The notes under the pieces: model-generated
Database searches by the model: none
Told to the model about the DNA's origin: nothing
What the model saw: only the letters and a program-made list of their open reading frames with translations
Source: Zygnema cylindricum
Lineage: Eukaryota; Streptophyta; Zygnematophyceae; Zygnematales; Zygnemataceae
Length of the DNA: 64,000 nucleotides
NCBI GenBank assembly: GCA_037447655.1
Contig: JBBHKE010000754.1
Location: 34,284-98,283, forward strand
Direction of reading: 5' to 3'
Shown here: positions 23,462-33,527 of the stretch, piece by piece
Numbering within the stretch: position 1 is the first letter of the stretch
Layout of the letters: the number at the start of each line of letters is the position of its first letter
Translations under genes and position numbers: made by a program

Positions 23462-24478
23462 TTGCTTCCTGCAAAGACACCAGCGGCAAGAATGAAAGAG
23501 GATCAGATGCTTAGAGAGAGAAAGAGAGAGAGAGACATATGGCCTCAGGACACTTCACGTGTGAAGGGGTTACAAGGAATCCAAGTGAGAGCAGAGCAGA
23601 CAGTAGGAGGATTTGGTGCAGAGATTGAGGAGTTAAAGAACCTCGTGATGATACAGTACAGCAGCAAAGTAACAACGAAGGCACACATTTCCCTTTTCAC
23701 TAGTCTACTAGATGAAGCCGATTCTATCGGGCTTCAAGTCTCAGAGGATAAAAGAACATCGCTACTTATCCTATCCCTCCCGGATGACATCAAGAGGAAT
23801 CTTACCAGGTCATACAGAAATCCGAGGACATGGACGTGGAGCAAAGCAGTGATCGCAGTGTTGGAATCCGTTTCCAACAGCATCGAGGAGTCACAGATCG
23901 ACAAGGATTCCAAGATCTTCCAGGAGCCTGCAAACTGCCAAGGAGAAAATGGAGTTAGAAGTCTAAAGTGTGACAGACAAAAGAGTTCCCTCCACAGTGA
24001 AAAGGAGGAGTATCTCTTTGAGGCATGCATCGAACATGCAAGGAGGGGAGGTTGTCAAAGTGTCACAGAAAATCCATGCAAGGAAGACGAAAGTGACCAA
24101 TTCAACTCGCCCACACGACAAAGAGATCAGACCAAATCCGAAGACTGCAGATACAACTACAGCAACCAAACCAGAGCAATCGAATCCACACCTAGAGAAG
24201 AAAGTGAGGATGTGTTGGATGGGTCTGCTGCAGAGTCAAGCATAATGGCTTACCAGAAAAGGGAGGCAGAGATCGGAGAACGAGTCACAGTTCAAGAGTT
24301 CAGCCGCAGCAACGACACTGCAGAGGGCGACAACTCCAAAAGAGTCGAACGGACAGATATACGAAATTTGCAGACAGATGGCAGAAAATCGAAGCGTCAG
24401 TCAACACAAAAAGTTTGGCCCGATTCCAAAAATTGCACGGAAAGCGTGGTCACGAATACAAGTGTCATTTCAAAATGA
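23462..24478 (+). CDS. Gag-like protein of the non-autonomous element
   Basis: 338 codons, open from the first ATG after the 5' LTR. Residues around 75-140 resemble copia gag (UBN2/retrotran_gag_2-like): HISLFTSLLDEADSIGLQVS, then LLILSLPDDIKRNLTRSYRN and WTWSKAVIAVLESV. Known copia gag has F..L...L...G..IS....LLLLSLP at this spot. The rest is charged, with many Lys, Glu, Arg, Ser and Asn. No CCHC zinc knuckle was found. It might package the element RNA in particles formed by a partner element. Frames continue to 26461 with stops; those are probably decayed or spurious. Confidence 0.6.
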   Translation: MLPAKTPAARMKEDQMLRERKRERDIWPQDTSRVKGLQGIQVRAEQTVGGFGAEIEELKNLVMIQYSSKVTTKAHISLFTSLLDEADSIGLQVSEDKRTSLLILSLPDDIKRNLTRSYRNPRTWTWSKAVIAVLESVSNSIEESQIDKDSKIFQEPANCQGENGVRSLKCDRQKSSLHSEKEEYLFEACIEHARRGGCQSVTENPCKEDESDQFNSPTRQRDQTKSEDCRYNYSNQTRAIESTPREESEDVLDGSAAESSIMAYQKREAEIGERVTVQEFSRSNDTAEGDNSKRVERTDIRNLQTDGRKSKRQSTQKVWPDSKNCTESVVTNTSVISK

Positions 24479-27434
24479 CAAGCAAGGACGGAGCGGGAGG
24501 AAAGAGGCGTGGATGAAAGGAGGGGAGTACTTACCAAGGAGACTTCGTCATCAAGTGACAAAGATCAAACAGCCCCATGTACCAAAAGGCGAGATCCAGC
24601 CACCTACTTCTTCACCGCCATCGTCACCAGATTCTGAAAAAGAATCTAAGGTCTGTGAATGGAGAAACCTGACAAATATAGAGAAACCAAGCAACAAAAC
24701 GAGATAAGACTGTATAACAGAAAATAGCAAAATGACTCTTAAGGGAAAGCCGGTCATAGACAGTGGCAAGTCATTTGATTTATTACAAGTCAGAATATGT
24801 GAACAAAACTTCATAAGTCAAACAGTAAAGCAAGTTGCTAAGCGAGTTTCTAGACTGACATTAAAGACAGGTAGACCAGATTCAATAACAGACAGAAAAA
24901 GCGTCCAAACTCTCATAAATAGAGGTCAAGAACTCACCAAGTTGAAAAGACCAAGCAAAGGTACATGAGGAGTAGTGATGTCAGAGGTAGTCACTGGGCT
25001 ACAAGCGGTCATTTGAACTCAGTTAACGTTCACATGGACCAAGGCGGGGAAGACAGGAAAGTCAACCTGCAAAATAGAATTCAAAAGGGTCAGATCCATA
25101 AGACTCAAGGTAGAGGAAACAAAGAGGAGGCCAAAAAGGGAGAGGAATATAAGGAGAGAAGTCACAAAAGTTTAGAGGGAAGAGAGTCAATGCAGAGACT
25201 AGAAAAAGAGACATCAGAAATATAGCATCGGGAAACAGGGATCACAATGCGTTCATCAGTGGGAGTCACATAGGCAGAGGAGAGGACTCACAAAGAGATC
25301 GCATGATGAAGGAGATTCCAAGGAGACGCCCGACAAGTCAGCCGCACAATACAACCCCTCAGCTCACCATCTCTAGCAAAGGCGCTCGCTTCAACACCAA
25401 AGGATGGGAAATCAAAGGACCACGAACTAATGGAGCCAAATCTGCAACAGAGAGAAACAGTGGCTCAGAAAAGGTACTCTAGCAGAAAAACATTTTGAAA
25501 ATGTGCATGAAACATTCATGGAGAAAGTGCAAAAGACTGAAATCAAAATTGAGGAACTTTTGGATGTTCAGCCAGCTGATGCAACAGTACTCTCAGCTGT
25601 AGGAGAGACGATGGGAAAAAGACTTACCATGTCTCAAGCTTAGAGGGAAGAAATTCGAGGATTGGCCGAAGGCCAAGTCCGCTCCCAAAGGCGAATTCGA
25701 AGGAGTTCCACCTCTATGAGGAACTCCTACCACCATGAGTATGGTGGAACCTGCAGATTGGAGAGAGAGAGGGGAATGGTCAGAAACAGAGACCTAGTCA
25801 CAAAGGAAAGCACAGACCAGACTCTAAAATCAGTGCTTGTCAGTGAGGACCTTACAAAACTCTCCAGCTCACAGTGTGAGTAGCAGGCAACCAGAGCAGA
25901 ACCTAGACACCGAAGGAAGGGGGAAGACCTTACCAAGTGTTGAGAGAGAGTTCAAAGGCAGTGGGAGCAGACTCCAAGAGAGCACTCACGATTAACTCCA
26001 GAGAACCGGTGAAATTCAAACCTGTCAAAGAAAGCGTCACATCAGTGAGTATGGCAGGAGAAAGACCGAAGGTTGAGACTTGCAAAGTCAAAACATACAA
26101 AGATGCATTGTTGACCAGGACTAACAAATTGGGACAAATTGAATGTGAAGGGCAGAATTCTTACCTCAATGTCAGGAACGCCCTTTCAAAATCATCCTCT
26201 TCAAAGGATCCCACAGACGGCCAAAGCTCAGGAGGTTACGATCACGAGTGGAGAGCACCTGAAAATGCCAAGCACAGCGGAAGGCGTGATGGAAAAAAAA
26301 CAAAAGGATTAGGTTCAAATTCCAGTCCCTATGTCAAAGTTAGGTCAAAGTGTAATTTCACAAAACAGAAAATTAAAGAATTAAATGAACCTCACGTAGA
26401 AACTCCAATAAAGGCAGTCAAAGATAGAAAATGGAAGGCAAAATGTCATCTAATTAAATAGCTGCCAGAAAGGAGTGGAAAGAGGATTCGGAAAAATGTC
26501 AGACTGTAAGAAGTTAAGAAATCTAAGAAAATCTTACATCAGAAAATTTGAGGAGTTGCATTAAGGACAGCCGCAGGTCAGAGAATCCCACGCAAAGAGT
26601 GCAGCGGAAGCCGTGGCTGGGCGAAAGAAAGGATAAACTCCAGGCGCCATAAAAGAAGAATCTAAGCCTTAGTCTTCAAAAAGGCTCGCTAATATATGGC
26701 AGTCTGAGGAGAGAGGAGGATTCGGCAGAAACCCTAAAAGGAGGAAGTCTCAGACTGGAAAATTTTCTAAGGACACATTGAACCTGACTATTAAAGTACT
26801 AACTGTTTTATGTATGGTAAGAGTACAGGTTGTACCTTTGACGACGTGCGACGAAGGCGCGAGCAAATTTGGAGTCGCACATTGGGAAACACCGAAGCGA
26901 CATCGTCACCGCGAACGGATTAATCGGACGGACGAAAATTTTGACTTCGTTCGAGCGACAATACAGGGACTTTGCGACGGAATACGCGACAAAAGCATGA
27001 TGTCAGATGGACATCGAAATCGAACGACAAAGAGACATCCGAATCAACGGTCGAAACGACATCTTCATTTCGTGGAATGAGTTCGCCACCGAGGATAGGG
27101 GACACGTCGTGGTCCCAGGTCTTAACCGTTGGCAGCGAAATTGAACGCCAGCGACGCAGAGTTTGACGGCGCCAATCGCGCCCTAATTGGTCCTAATATT
27201 TTTTCAGATCATCATGGGACCACAGGTGGTCCCCACGGGATCATATATCGAATGGAACGAGTACCATTCAAAATTGACGAAGCGACAAATTGTATCGACT
27301 TCGTACTGACCCAACTGTACGGCGGTCAGCAAAAATATTCCGCGGAAATATCGAACGAGAATTTTTACAACTAAGACGAAATGTTATCGAGGACGATTTC
27401 GTACCAAACACATCGCCGAAACATCGAGTGGGAG

Positions 27435-28144
27435 TGTTGGTTTTGTGCGATCTTTGGCGATATATTTGTACCTGCCAGGATATATTTGTACCGGCATATA
27501 TTTGTACCAGCAGACTTTTACCGATTCACATTTCGTGACGTGACGTGACGTGACGAATCGAACTGTACGGAATCTGACGACGATTCCGCCAACCTCTATA
27601 TCGAGTACAGATTGTGTCAGAATTAAAGAGCGGCACATTGTGGTGGAAAACGACAAAACGGCAGCATCTCATTGCACCACTTATTTAGGCATTTCATCAC
27701 AAGATGACACACAATATTGATATATAGTGCAGCAAGGCATTTGAAATAACTATCTCATGGAAATGGCATGCAGATCACTCTCAGACTCAGAATACTCTCA
27801 AGATTTATAGAAGAAGCATTTACTTTATTAGATCAGAACTCTTTGTACATTCTTATTAGGATTCATATCATAGACAATAGAAGGAGAATGCAGCTTTATT
27901 AAAAGATAGTCCATAGGAACATTTGTATTCTAATCGGGGCTCACTTCGGCTTACGCCTTGTGGCCCCTTGACTATATCTAAATTTCTCAAGCTGCCTAAA
28001 CCTGTCCAATCTATTGATTTGTTTCCATGCATCTCCCATTGCTATCTACCTAGTAGTTCGTACAGGCTAAGTTTCGCTGTGTTTAGATTTCATGTGTTTA
28101 TAAGTTGGGTGCGCACTGGCTTATATGACCCTGTAAAACTAACA
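27435..28144 (+). repeat. 3' LTR of the gag-only element
   Basis: 710 bp, pair of 22641-23350, same length and apparently the same sequence throughout. Confidence 0.95.
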
Positions 28145-29755
28145 CCAGGTCAATCGCCGTTTTAAGAAGGCTGTTAAGAGTTTTAATTATTTCAGCCGCT
28201 TCCGGATACTCTTTTGCCTCGGCAACCTCATATTCCGGAAACTCGTCTGCCCCAGCTGCACAAAAAAAAGAAAACAAAACAAAACAAATGTTGACAGAAA
28301 GAAAAGTAGGCAGGTATAACAGAGAATTGGGTTAGGTTTCTCGAAACTTTTCAGAGCGGTCGACAAGAGGAACAATAAAACTCAAACTGACAGGAGTTTT
28401 ATTTCTCAAATATCGTAGTATTTAGTATACTGTACTTTCACAACACTTAGGGGATTAACATTTAAATAAATTTGATGAAAGCTTAAGAAAATAATTATGT
28501 GCTTTCAATAAAAACTACTTTGAGATGGGATTTTGGGAGTGTCCTGGAAAGTGGAGGATTGACCTCACGGAAGACGGAAAAAAAATAAAATTAAAGCTCA
28601 TGAACCATACACTAGCTTTCATACTGAGGCTTAAAGTTCGAACTTTTGAGAATTAGTGCGACCTTAAGTTTTGGGAACAATGGATTGAGGTGATACTCAA
28701 ATTTGTCAATAGCAGCCAGATTGAACTCCAAAAAAAATAATTTATATTCCTAAAAACTAGATTTGCATTCGTTAATGGAGATTCCCATTGTTGGTTTTCA
28801 GTCCGCAAAAATGATGTTTGCATCATACAAATCAATTTTTTTTAAGGAAATCTTCTTAAGATTTGGAAATACCTATCGAAGAAGTTACATATCCCAAAAT
28901 TATAGCTTCTTCATCCGCCGTAAACTCAAAAGGTAATGGCGCGGTTCCATATGCCATCTTGAATAATTTTAAGTGTGGGAAATCCCACGAAAACAATAAA
29001 TAGAAAAAAAAAAAATTACGGTCGGGGTTCTAGTTTGGTATATGTTTTGACGTTTAAGAAAACCGTTTGTTTCATTCGGCTCACGTCTCTCAGATTCTTA
29101 GCTAAATTTTAGAGTCAACCCTAAAACAGTAAAGGGTCAACTCTAAATATTGAATGGAGTAAAAAACACCTATGGCTCTCAACTCTAACCAAATAAAATG
29201 TATATGTTCACCCTTAGTTCGACTGAATTCAAAAGTTAGAAGGTAAAGGGATAAGGATGTTAAGCTTCAAAATGGAAATTATTTATAGCTAAAACGGTAG
29301 CCACGTCGGATTTTCAAAACACGGTTTCTCTCAGGTTAGAAAACACGGTTCCACTCTGCTTTTTCAAAACATTGAGATGTACGGTTTTCTAGTTACTCAA
29401 AAGAAAACGGATTTTGCTACCAAAGGAGAGTTGAGGTGTCAACGTACGAACTGAAACACATAAAACTTGAAACACAATAATGCAAGACAATAACGTCACC
29501 AAAATAAACCCCTTTTATCTCAATTATATATCCTTTTCAATTACAAACGTCACTGAATAATTCCTCCTGCGTACTGCCGCGTGAAAACCGCACGCGGACG
29601 CGAACCGACATTTCACATGAACCTGAAATTCCGTACAGGACCAAGACCGAAATCCGCCGCGCATGAAACAAAGTCACATACGGATTTGTACATCTGAAAC
29701 AAGACTAACACGAACCGTCCATTTCAAAATTTTAAACATGATCGAAATTGCTCCA

Positions 29756-29862
29756 AACGCGTGCAAACGCTATATCTGGTAAGATCCGTATTATATACGT
29801 TACATACGGATTTTGAGACATAGTATAATACGTTGTGATCGGATATAGCGTTTCCACGCGTT
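29756..29862. repeat. Short inverted-repeat element
   Basis: Arms 29756-29776 (AACGCGTGCAAACGCTATAT, then C) and 29842-29862 are inverse copies with one mismatch over 21 bp. A 65-bp spacer contains a second, weaker palindrome (CCGTAT...ATACGG). Could be a cruciform-forming site or a tiny transposon relic. Confidence 0.75.
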
Positions 29863-29972
29863 TTCGCGCTTTTCATCTATGATGGAAAAATGACCCGCCG
29901 ATTGGTTCTGCAAAACAGTTGTCGGTGACGGGCAGTGTCGGCGGTAGATCGTCCAATGACGTAGCAGAAAAG

Positions 29973-30300
29973 TACACCGTGAATCGCTATTAGCATTAAA
30001 GACGCTAATTAGGCGCTAGCAAATTTCGAGCTAGAATCTTATTAGAATTAATAACTCTGACGGTTTTTTACGTTAATATAGGTACAATTTAATTCGCGTT
30101 AGTAACTCTAATTTGGACAGTTTTAAAACAATCTACAGTTCACCGCGAATCGTAATTAGAGTTATTTACGCTAATTCCGTCACCCCAAATTTTGACTCTA
30201 TCACCATAAATAGAGTACATTATTCTAAATTATTCTTTACATTATTTAAGGTAATTTTTCAATGAGCGTTATTAACTCTAATACAGTGACGTTTTAAATA
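29973..30300. mobile_element. MITE remnant, 'CACCGTGAATCG' family
   Basis: The left end CACCGTGAATCGCTATTAGC follows TA at 29973. Interior TTAGAGTTATTTACG-type segments recall the other copies, and CACCGCGAATCG occurs near 30140. No clean right end, so it is truncated or rearranged. Confidence 0.5.
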
Positions 30301-30982
30301 GTGTGGCGTAAGGTCTGTGTCTCACCTTGCAAAATTGTACTTTATGAAGTAGAAAGTTACAAATAGTGATTTAAAACAGGCCGTTATCATGTAACTGCGT
30401 TTTAACAAACCACGTAGTGCAAACATCATAATGACGTGAAACTGTACGTTTTTCAGATTCTGAGCGTATACCTAAATTCCAGTAGATATATTCATCTCTC
30501 AAATTTACGCCCAAATTAGAGTTATCGATAAAACAGGGTCAAGTTCAACTAGACGTTTCTGTAATCGTACTGCCAACTCTACAGAACGGGTTAATTTACC
30601 CTATTCATACTTCTGGTTATGCAGTATTTTCCTGCTATTATGCAATAACCTTATTCTCTTACAAGTTGATTTAGATTTTTAAATCTAGGTGAAAATCAGA
30701 AACACTGAAACAAATGAAGTCACAGATTCGTTGAAATTTGGTACATTCTGGTGAGAGAATACGTGTGAATATTATCAGTCGAACTATATGAAAATGTGTG
30801 AACCACACTTGATTCAAGAAACACACAGTTGACTACAAATACATATTAGTTTTGTTAGAATGCAAACAAACTCGCTTAAAGTAATTGAAGTACGTTTGAG
30901 TGCGCAATTCGAGCCAGTTAGGTATATGTTTTTATTCTAGAAATTCATGTTTTTTGATTATTTTTTCTTAATCCCTTTGCAG

Positions 30983-31160
30983 AAGTATGATCTTGTGTTA
31001 ACTGGATATTCCTTGAGAGCTGGCGTAGCCTCTATCCTTACAATTATACTTCGCAATTTAAAAAAAATGCTTACATACCCGTGAAATAAAATGTTGGGCA
31101 TATGCCTGCCCCGCATGTTTTGACGTGAAACTTGTTGAAGAATACGCTGAAAGGATCGTT
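30983..31160 (+). pseudogene. Broken copy of the lipase nucleophile exon
   Basis: After an intact acceptor (CCCTTTGCAG) the frame reads KYDLVLTGYSLRAGVASILT, matching NYDLVLTGHSLGAGVASILT of the exon at 12401-12210, which has the same acceptor context and phase. GHSLGAG has become GYSLRAG; a TGA follows soon after and the WAYACPACFD region is out of frame. Opposite strand to the main gene. No other lipase exon is seen nearby. Confidence 0.85.
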
Positions 31161-31531
31161 ACAATGAAATAAAACTCTGAGTGCAAATGCAAGCGGAAGC
31201 ATAAAAGATGAAACACACACACGAGAAAGATAACCCCAAGGAAACCAATATATTCCAAGGAGAACTTTTCTTACATATTTTCCTCACACCCTCAAAAGAC
31301 TCCTCTTCTAACTCCTCTAACTCCTCAAACTCTACTACGCTATCAAGCTCCTTCCATTCCTCTAACTCCTTGATAATCTACAAGGAGGGTTAATACAAAC
31401 TCACTAGATAGATTGATAAAAAGCTCTTTCTCCCTATGGCTCAAATATACTCCTTCCAAACGTCATGTAACAACTACAAACCAACCTCACATATAACACG
31501 CACTAATTTCCTATGAATAAAACTACACCAA

Positions 31532-31766
31532 TGTTAAGATTCCTAAAATCCGGGGATAGAATGGACGATCCCAATAAAGGGATTGATGAGCCGACCAGGA
31601 TTTGAACATTGGACCATTCACTGTAGTTATGGCTATACTTAACATTTTACCACCAGCTCAGATGTTACGCTGGTGAGTCCAATTTTATATAGGTTTTAGT
31701 GTGGATATCACTAAAATTTCGGGTATAGATCGGTACAATTTTCGAAAGTCAACACCCCCCTTCGAG
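31532..31766 (-). mobile_element. Probable LTR remnant containing a tRNA-like segment
   Basis: About 235 bp, TGTTAAGATT...AAAGTCAACA on the + strand. A pyrimidine run (CCCCCCTT) follows on the right, which would be a polypurine tract on the - strand, giving the same arrangement as the copia 3' LTRs at 43.8 and 63.5 kb. No partner LTR and no matching flanks were found. Confidence 0.4.
31595..31675 (-). other. tRNA-like sequence with A-box and B-box
   Basis: On the - strand: GAGCTGG, an A-box-like TGGTAAAATGT, then about 40 nt on a B-box GTTCAAATC and a 3' side TCGGCTC that pairs with the 5' end (7 pairs including G-U). T-stem pairing is poor. A degraded tRNA or the head of a tRNA-derived SINE, not a working tRNA gene. 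Confidence 0.45.
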
Positions 31767-32793
31767 AGGTAGCCGCTCATAATTGTCCATGTTGAAAGGA
31801 TCGATAATAAATTCTGAGCTCACTAACAAATACTTATAGCAGCAGAAGCATTCAGATTATAAAACATTAAATCAACATTGAAGAGACATTTCAAAAAATT
31901 CTCACATTAATATAAAACTGAAATTACAATTTCTTCTCTATCTCTTCTATTACTTCATATAATCCTCCAATTCCTCATTGATTGATTAACACACAGTCAT
32001 AGTGTCCCTTAAATACAATACCAGCCATGGGGTGGCACGTGTGAGCGTGCGCCGCCAAGAAGGCCTCCAGAAATCTGCCACCTGTCCGCAGATTAAGCTA
32101 GAATACTCTAAATTTTACTAAGGACTGAAACATTGCAAAACGACAAGTGAAAACGAAAGTACTAGACAAAACTAGAAGTACTATCGTACTAAACTAGACG
32201 TACGAAAATTCTAGACGCGAAACGAAACGACAAATTCATTTCGCGAAACCTATGGAACTTTCACGTAACTGTACTTTTGATATATTCAAGAAAGTACAGT
32301 TTTTCTTTCGCGAAATCAAACTGATTCCGCGTGCGTACGATTCTTTCAATGAATCGTAACAGAAACGTGGCTTATTGTGGGCCACTTACTTAAAATAGTG
32401 TTAACAACTTTACCTGGAATTAGAGTGATTAACTCTTACAGTAATAGGCTGTGTAGATTTTCCTAGGTTCCTTTTGAGAAAAAAATAAATTTTCATCTGG
32501 TTAGACCATTTGTAAGTTTGAGAGCAAAGGTTTCCGATCTTTGAAAAAAAAAAAACTAGGGCCCATTCTTACAATTTTGACACTTTTAAGCCATACTGAA
32601 AAGTAGCCACACCAACAACAACATTTGTACAAATAACAATCCTACCGTTTCAAATTCGGAGTCAATAAAAATTTCTCCATACAAAAAAAATTCTATCCTA
32701 CCTAATGTTTCTTCCCATTCCAATAATAATTACCCTTACACTCCTTCCTAATATGTGAAAATCTCGCAAAGTTTTTCCCTCGGTCAATTCCAG

Positions 32794-33075
32794 CTGTTAT
32801 TTTAAGGACCCCGATGTAGGGACTCCGGGAGCCCTCCATCGAAAAATAATTGGATATCGCATAACTGGTGGAGGAGACGGACTGGACGGAATGGGACATG
32901 GAACACACGTGTGTGGTTCTATAACTGGGCAATGTTTTTCAAGAACTCAAAACTTTACACAGAACTCGAAGTTTAACGGAATCGCTCCTGAAAGTAAACT
33001 GTTTTTTACGGACATGGGAACGGGCCAAGCGAACTACATCACTCCTCCTCAAACTATGGGAAGCGGTTACTATGC
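32794..33075 (+). CDS. Subtilisin-family (S8) peptidase, single exon
   Basis: Acceptor TTCCAG at 32788-32793 and donor GTAAGC at 33076 bound an open frame: CYFKDPDVGT, LHRKIIGYRITGGGDGLDG, GMGHGTHVCGSITGQ and NGIAPESKLFFTDMG. HGTH holds the catalytic histidine of the Asp-His-Ser triad. The Cys-Tyr-Phe-Lys-Asp start and the HRKI..Y strand fit the non-plant-type S8A group (DSG..HCFF.D proteins) rather than the HGTHTASTAAG form of most plant subtilases. The Asp and Ser motifs would be on other exons, which I cannot find within several kb either way. This may be a gene with long introns or an orphan exon. Confidence 0.72.
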
Positions 33076-33242
33076 GTAAGCCTCCCTAATACTAATAAAC
33101 AGGTGATCGACAAAAAACGACAATTAACAGTACGGTCATATTGTCGTTCTATATATATAAACCATCGTGAAGAGTTTTCGCATTTAATAAATTCGCATGT
33201 TTTTTTCTAAGGTTGTTGTCATGGTGGTCTTTGCCCCGTTCC

Positions 33243-33527
33243 TCCCCAGCCGTGACTAAGTCTCTCACTCTCTCGTCTTCCCTCTCTCCCTCCCCCCTCT
33301 CCTCCCCTCTCTCCCTCCTCACTCTCCCTCCTCACTCTCCCTCACTCTCCCTCACTCTCCCTCCCTCTCCCTCCCTCTCCTTCTCCCTTCCAATCTTCCT
33401 CTCTTCTCCCTTCTTCCTCTCTCTCTGCCACTCTCCCTCTTTCTTTCTCTCTATCCTGCTCTCCTTCTCTCACCCCTCTCTCCCTCTCTCAACCCCTCTC
33501 TTTCTCTCTCCTTCCCTCTCTCTCTCC
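33243..33527 (+). repeat. Pyrimidine-rich (CTCCCT)n tract
   Basis: About 285 bp of almost pure C/T with CTCTCCCT-type units. The serine/leucine/proline ORF across it is a composition artefact. Long pyrimidine tracts can form triplex DNA. Confidence 0.88.

Larger units (their letters stand above)
22641..28144 (+). mobile_element. Young non-autonomous copia-type LTR element with gag-like ORF only
   Basis: Two 710-bp LTRs (22641-23350, 27435-28144), TGTTGG...CTAACA, which look identical by eye. Perfect 5-bp target duplication CCAGG (22636-22640 and 28145-28149). The primer site right after the 5' LTR is GGTTATGGGCCCA, complementary to the anticodon loop of initiator tRNA-Met. The 4.1 kb interior has a gag-like ORF and long lysine/glutamate/serine-rich frames but no protease, integrase or RT motif that I can see, as in the TR-GAG/LARD class. 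It needs pol from another element. Confidence 0.92.
22237..28957 (-). pseudogene. Lipase N-terminal exons, copy 2, split by an LTR element
   Basis: Start exon 28957-28873 is open: MAYGTAPLPFEFTADEEAII and on to TSSI, ending with 1 nt before a GTATTT donor. The next exon begins at 28255 after a GTGCAG acceptor and joins in phase (GCT), reading GADEFPEYEVAEAKEYPEAA, LNSLLKTAIDL. At 28145 it is broken by the element 22641-28144 and resumes at 22640 with GPKTVILLGVGLWKLTLLK and WKFVGSPLTDKW. Further conserved coding is suggested by VDGNFDLFLGLNLYLQRL near 22420-22475. Intact start plus disrupted second exon is the reverse of copy 1. That this belongs to the lipase rests on position and strand, not on a domain, so it could be another protein. 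Confidence 0.55.
22013..29140. repeat. Segmental duplication, copy 2 (interrupted)
   Basis: Same orientation as 13811-15888. The stretch 22013-22640 continues at 28145-29140 after removal of the LTR element 22641-28144. An 80-bp unrelated stretch (21931-22012) separates it from the copia A 3' LTR. Confidence 0.9.

Noticed and set aside
23351-27434. An autonomous retrotransposon interior
   Set aside because: I could not find protease, integrase, RT or RNase H motifs in any frame.
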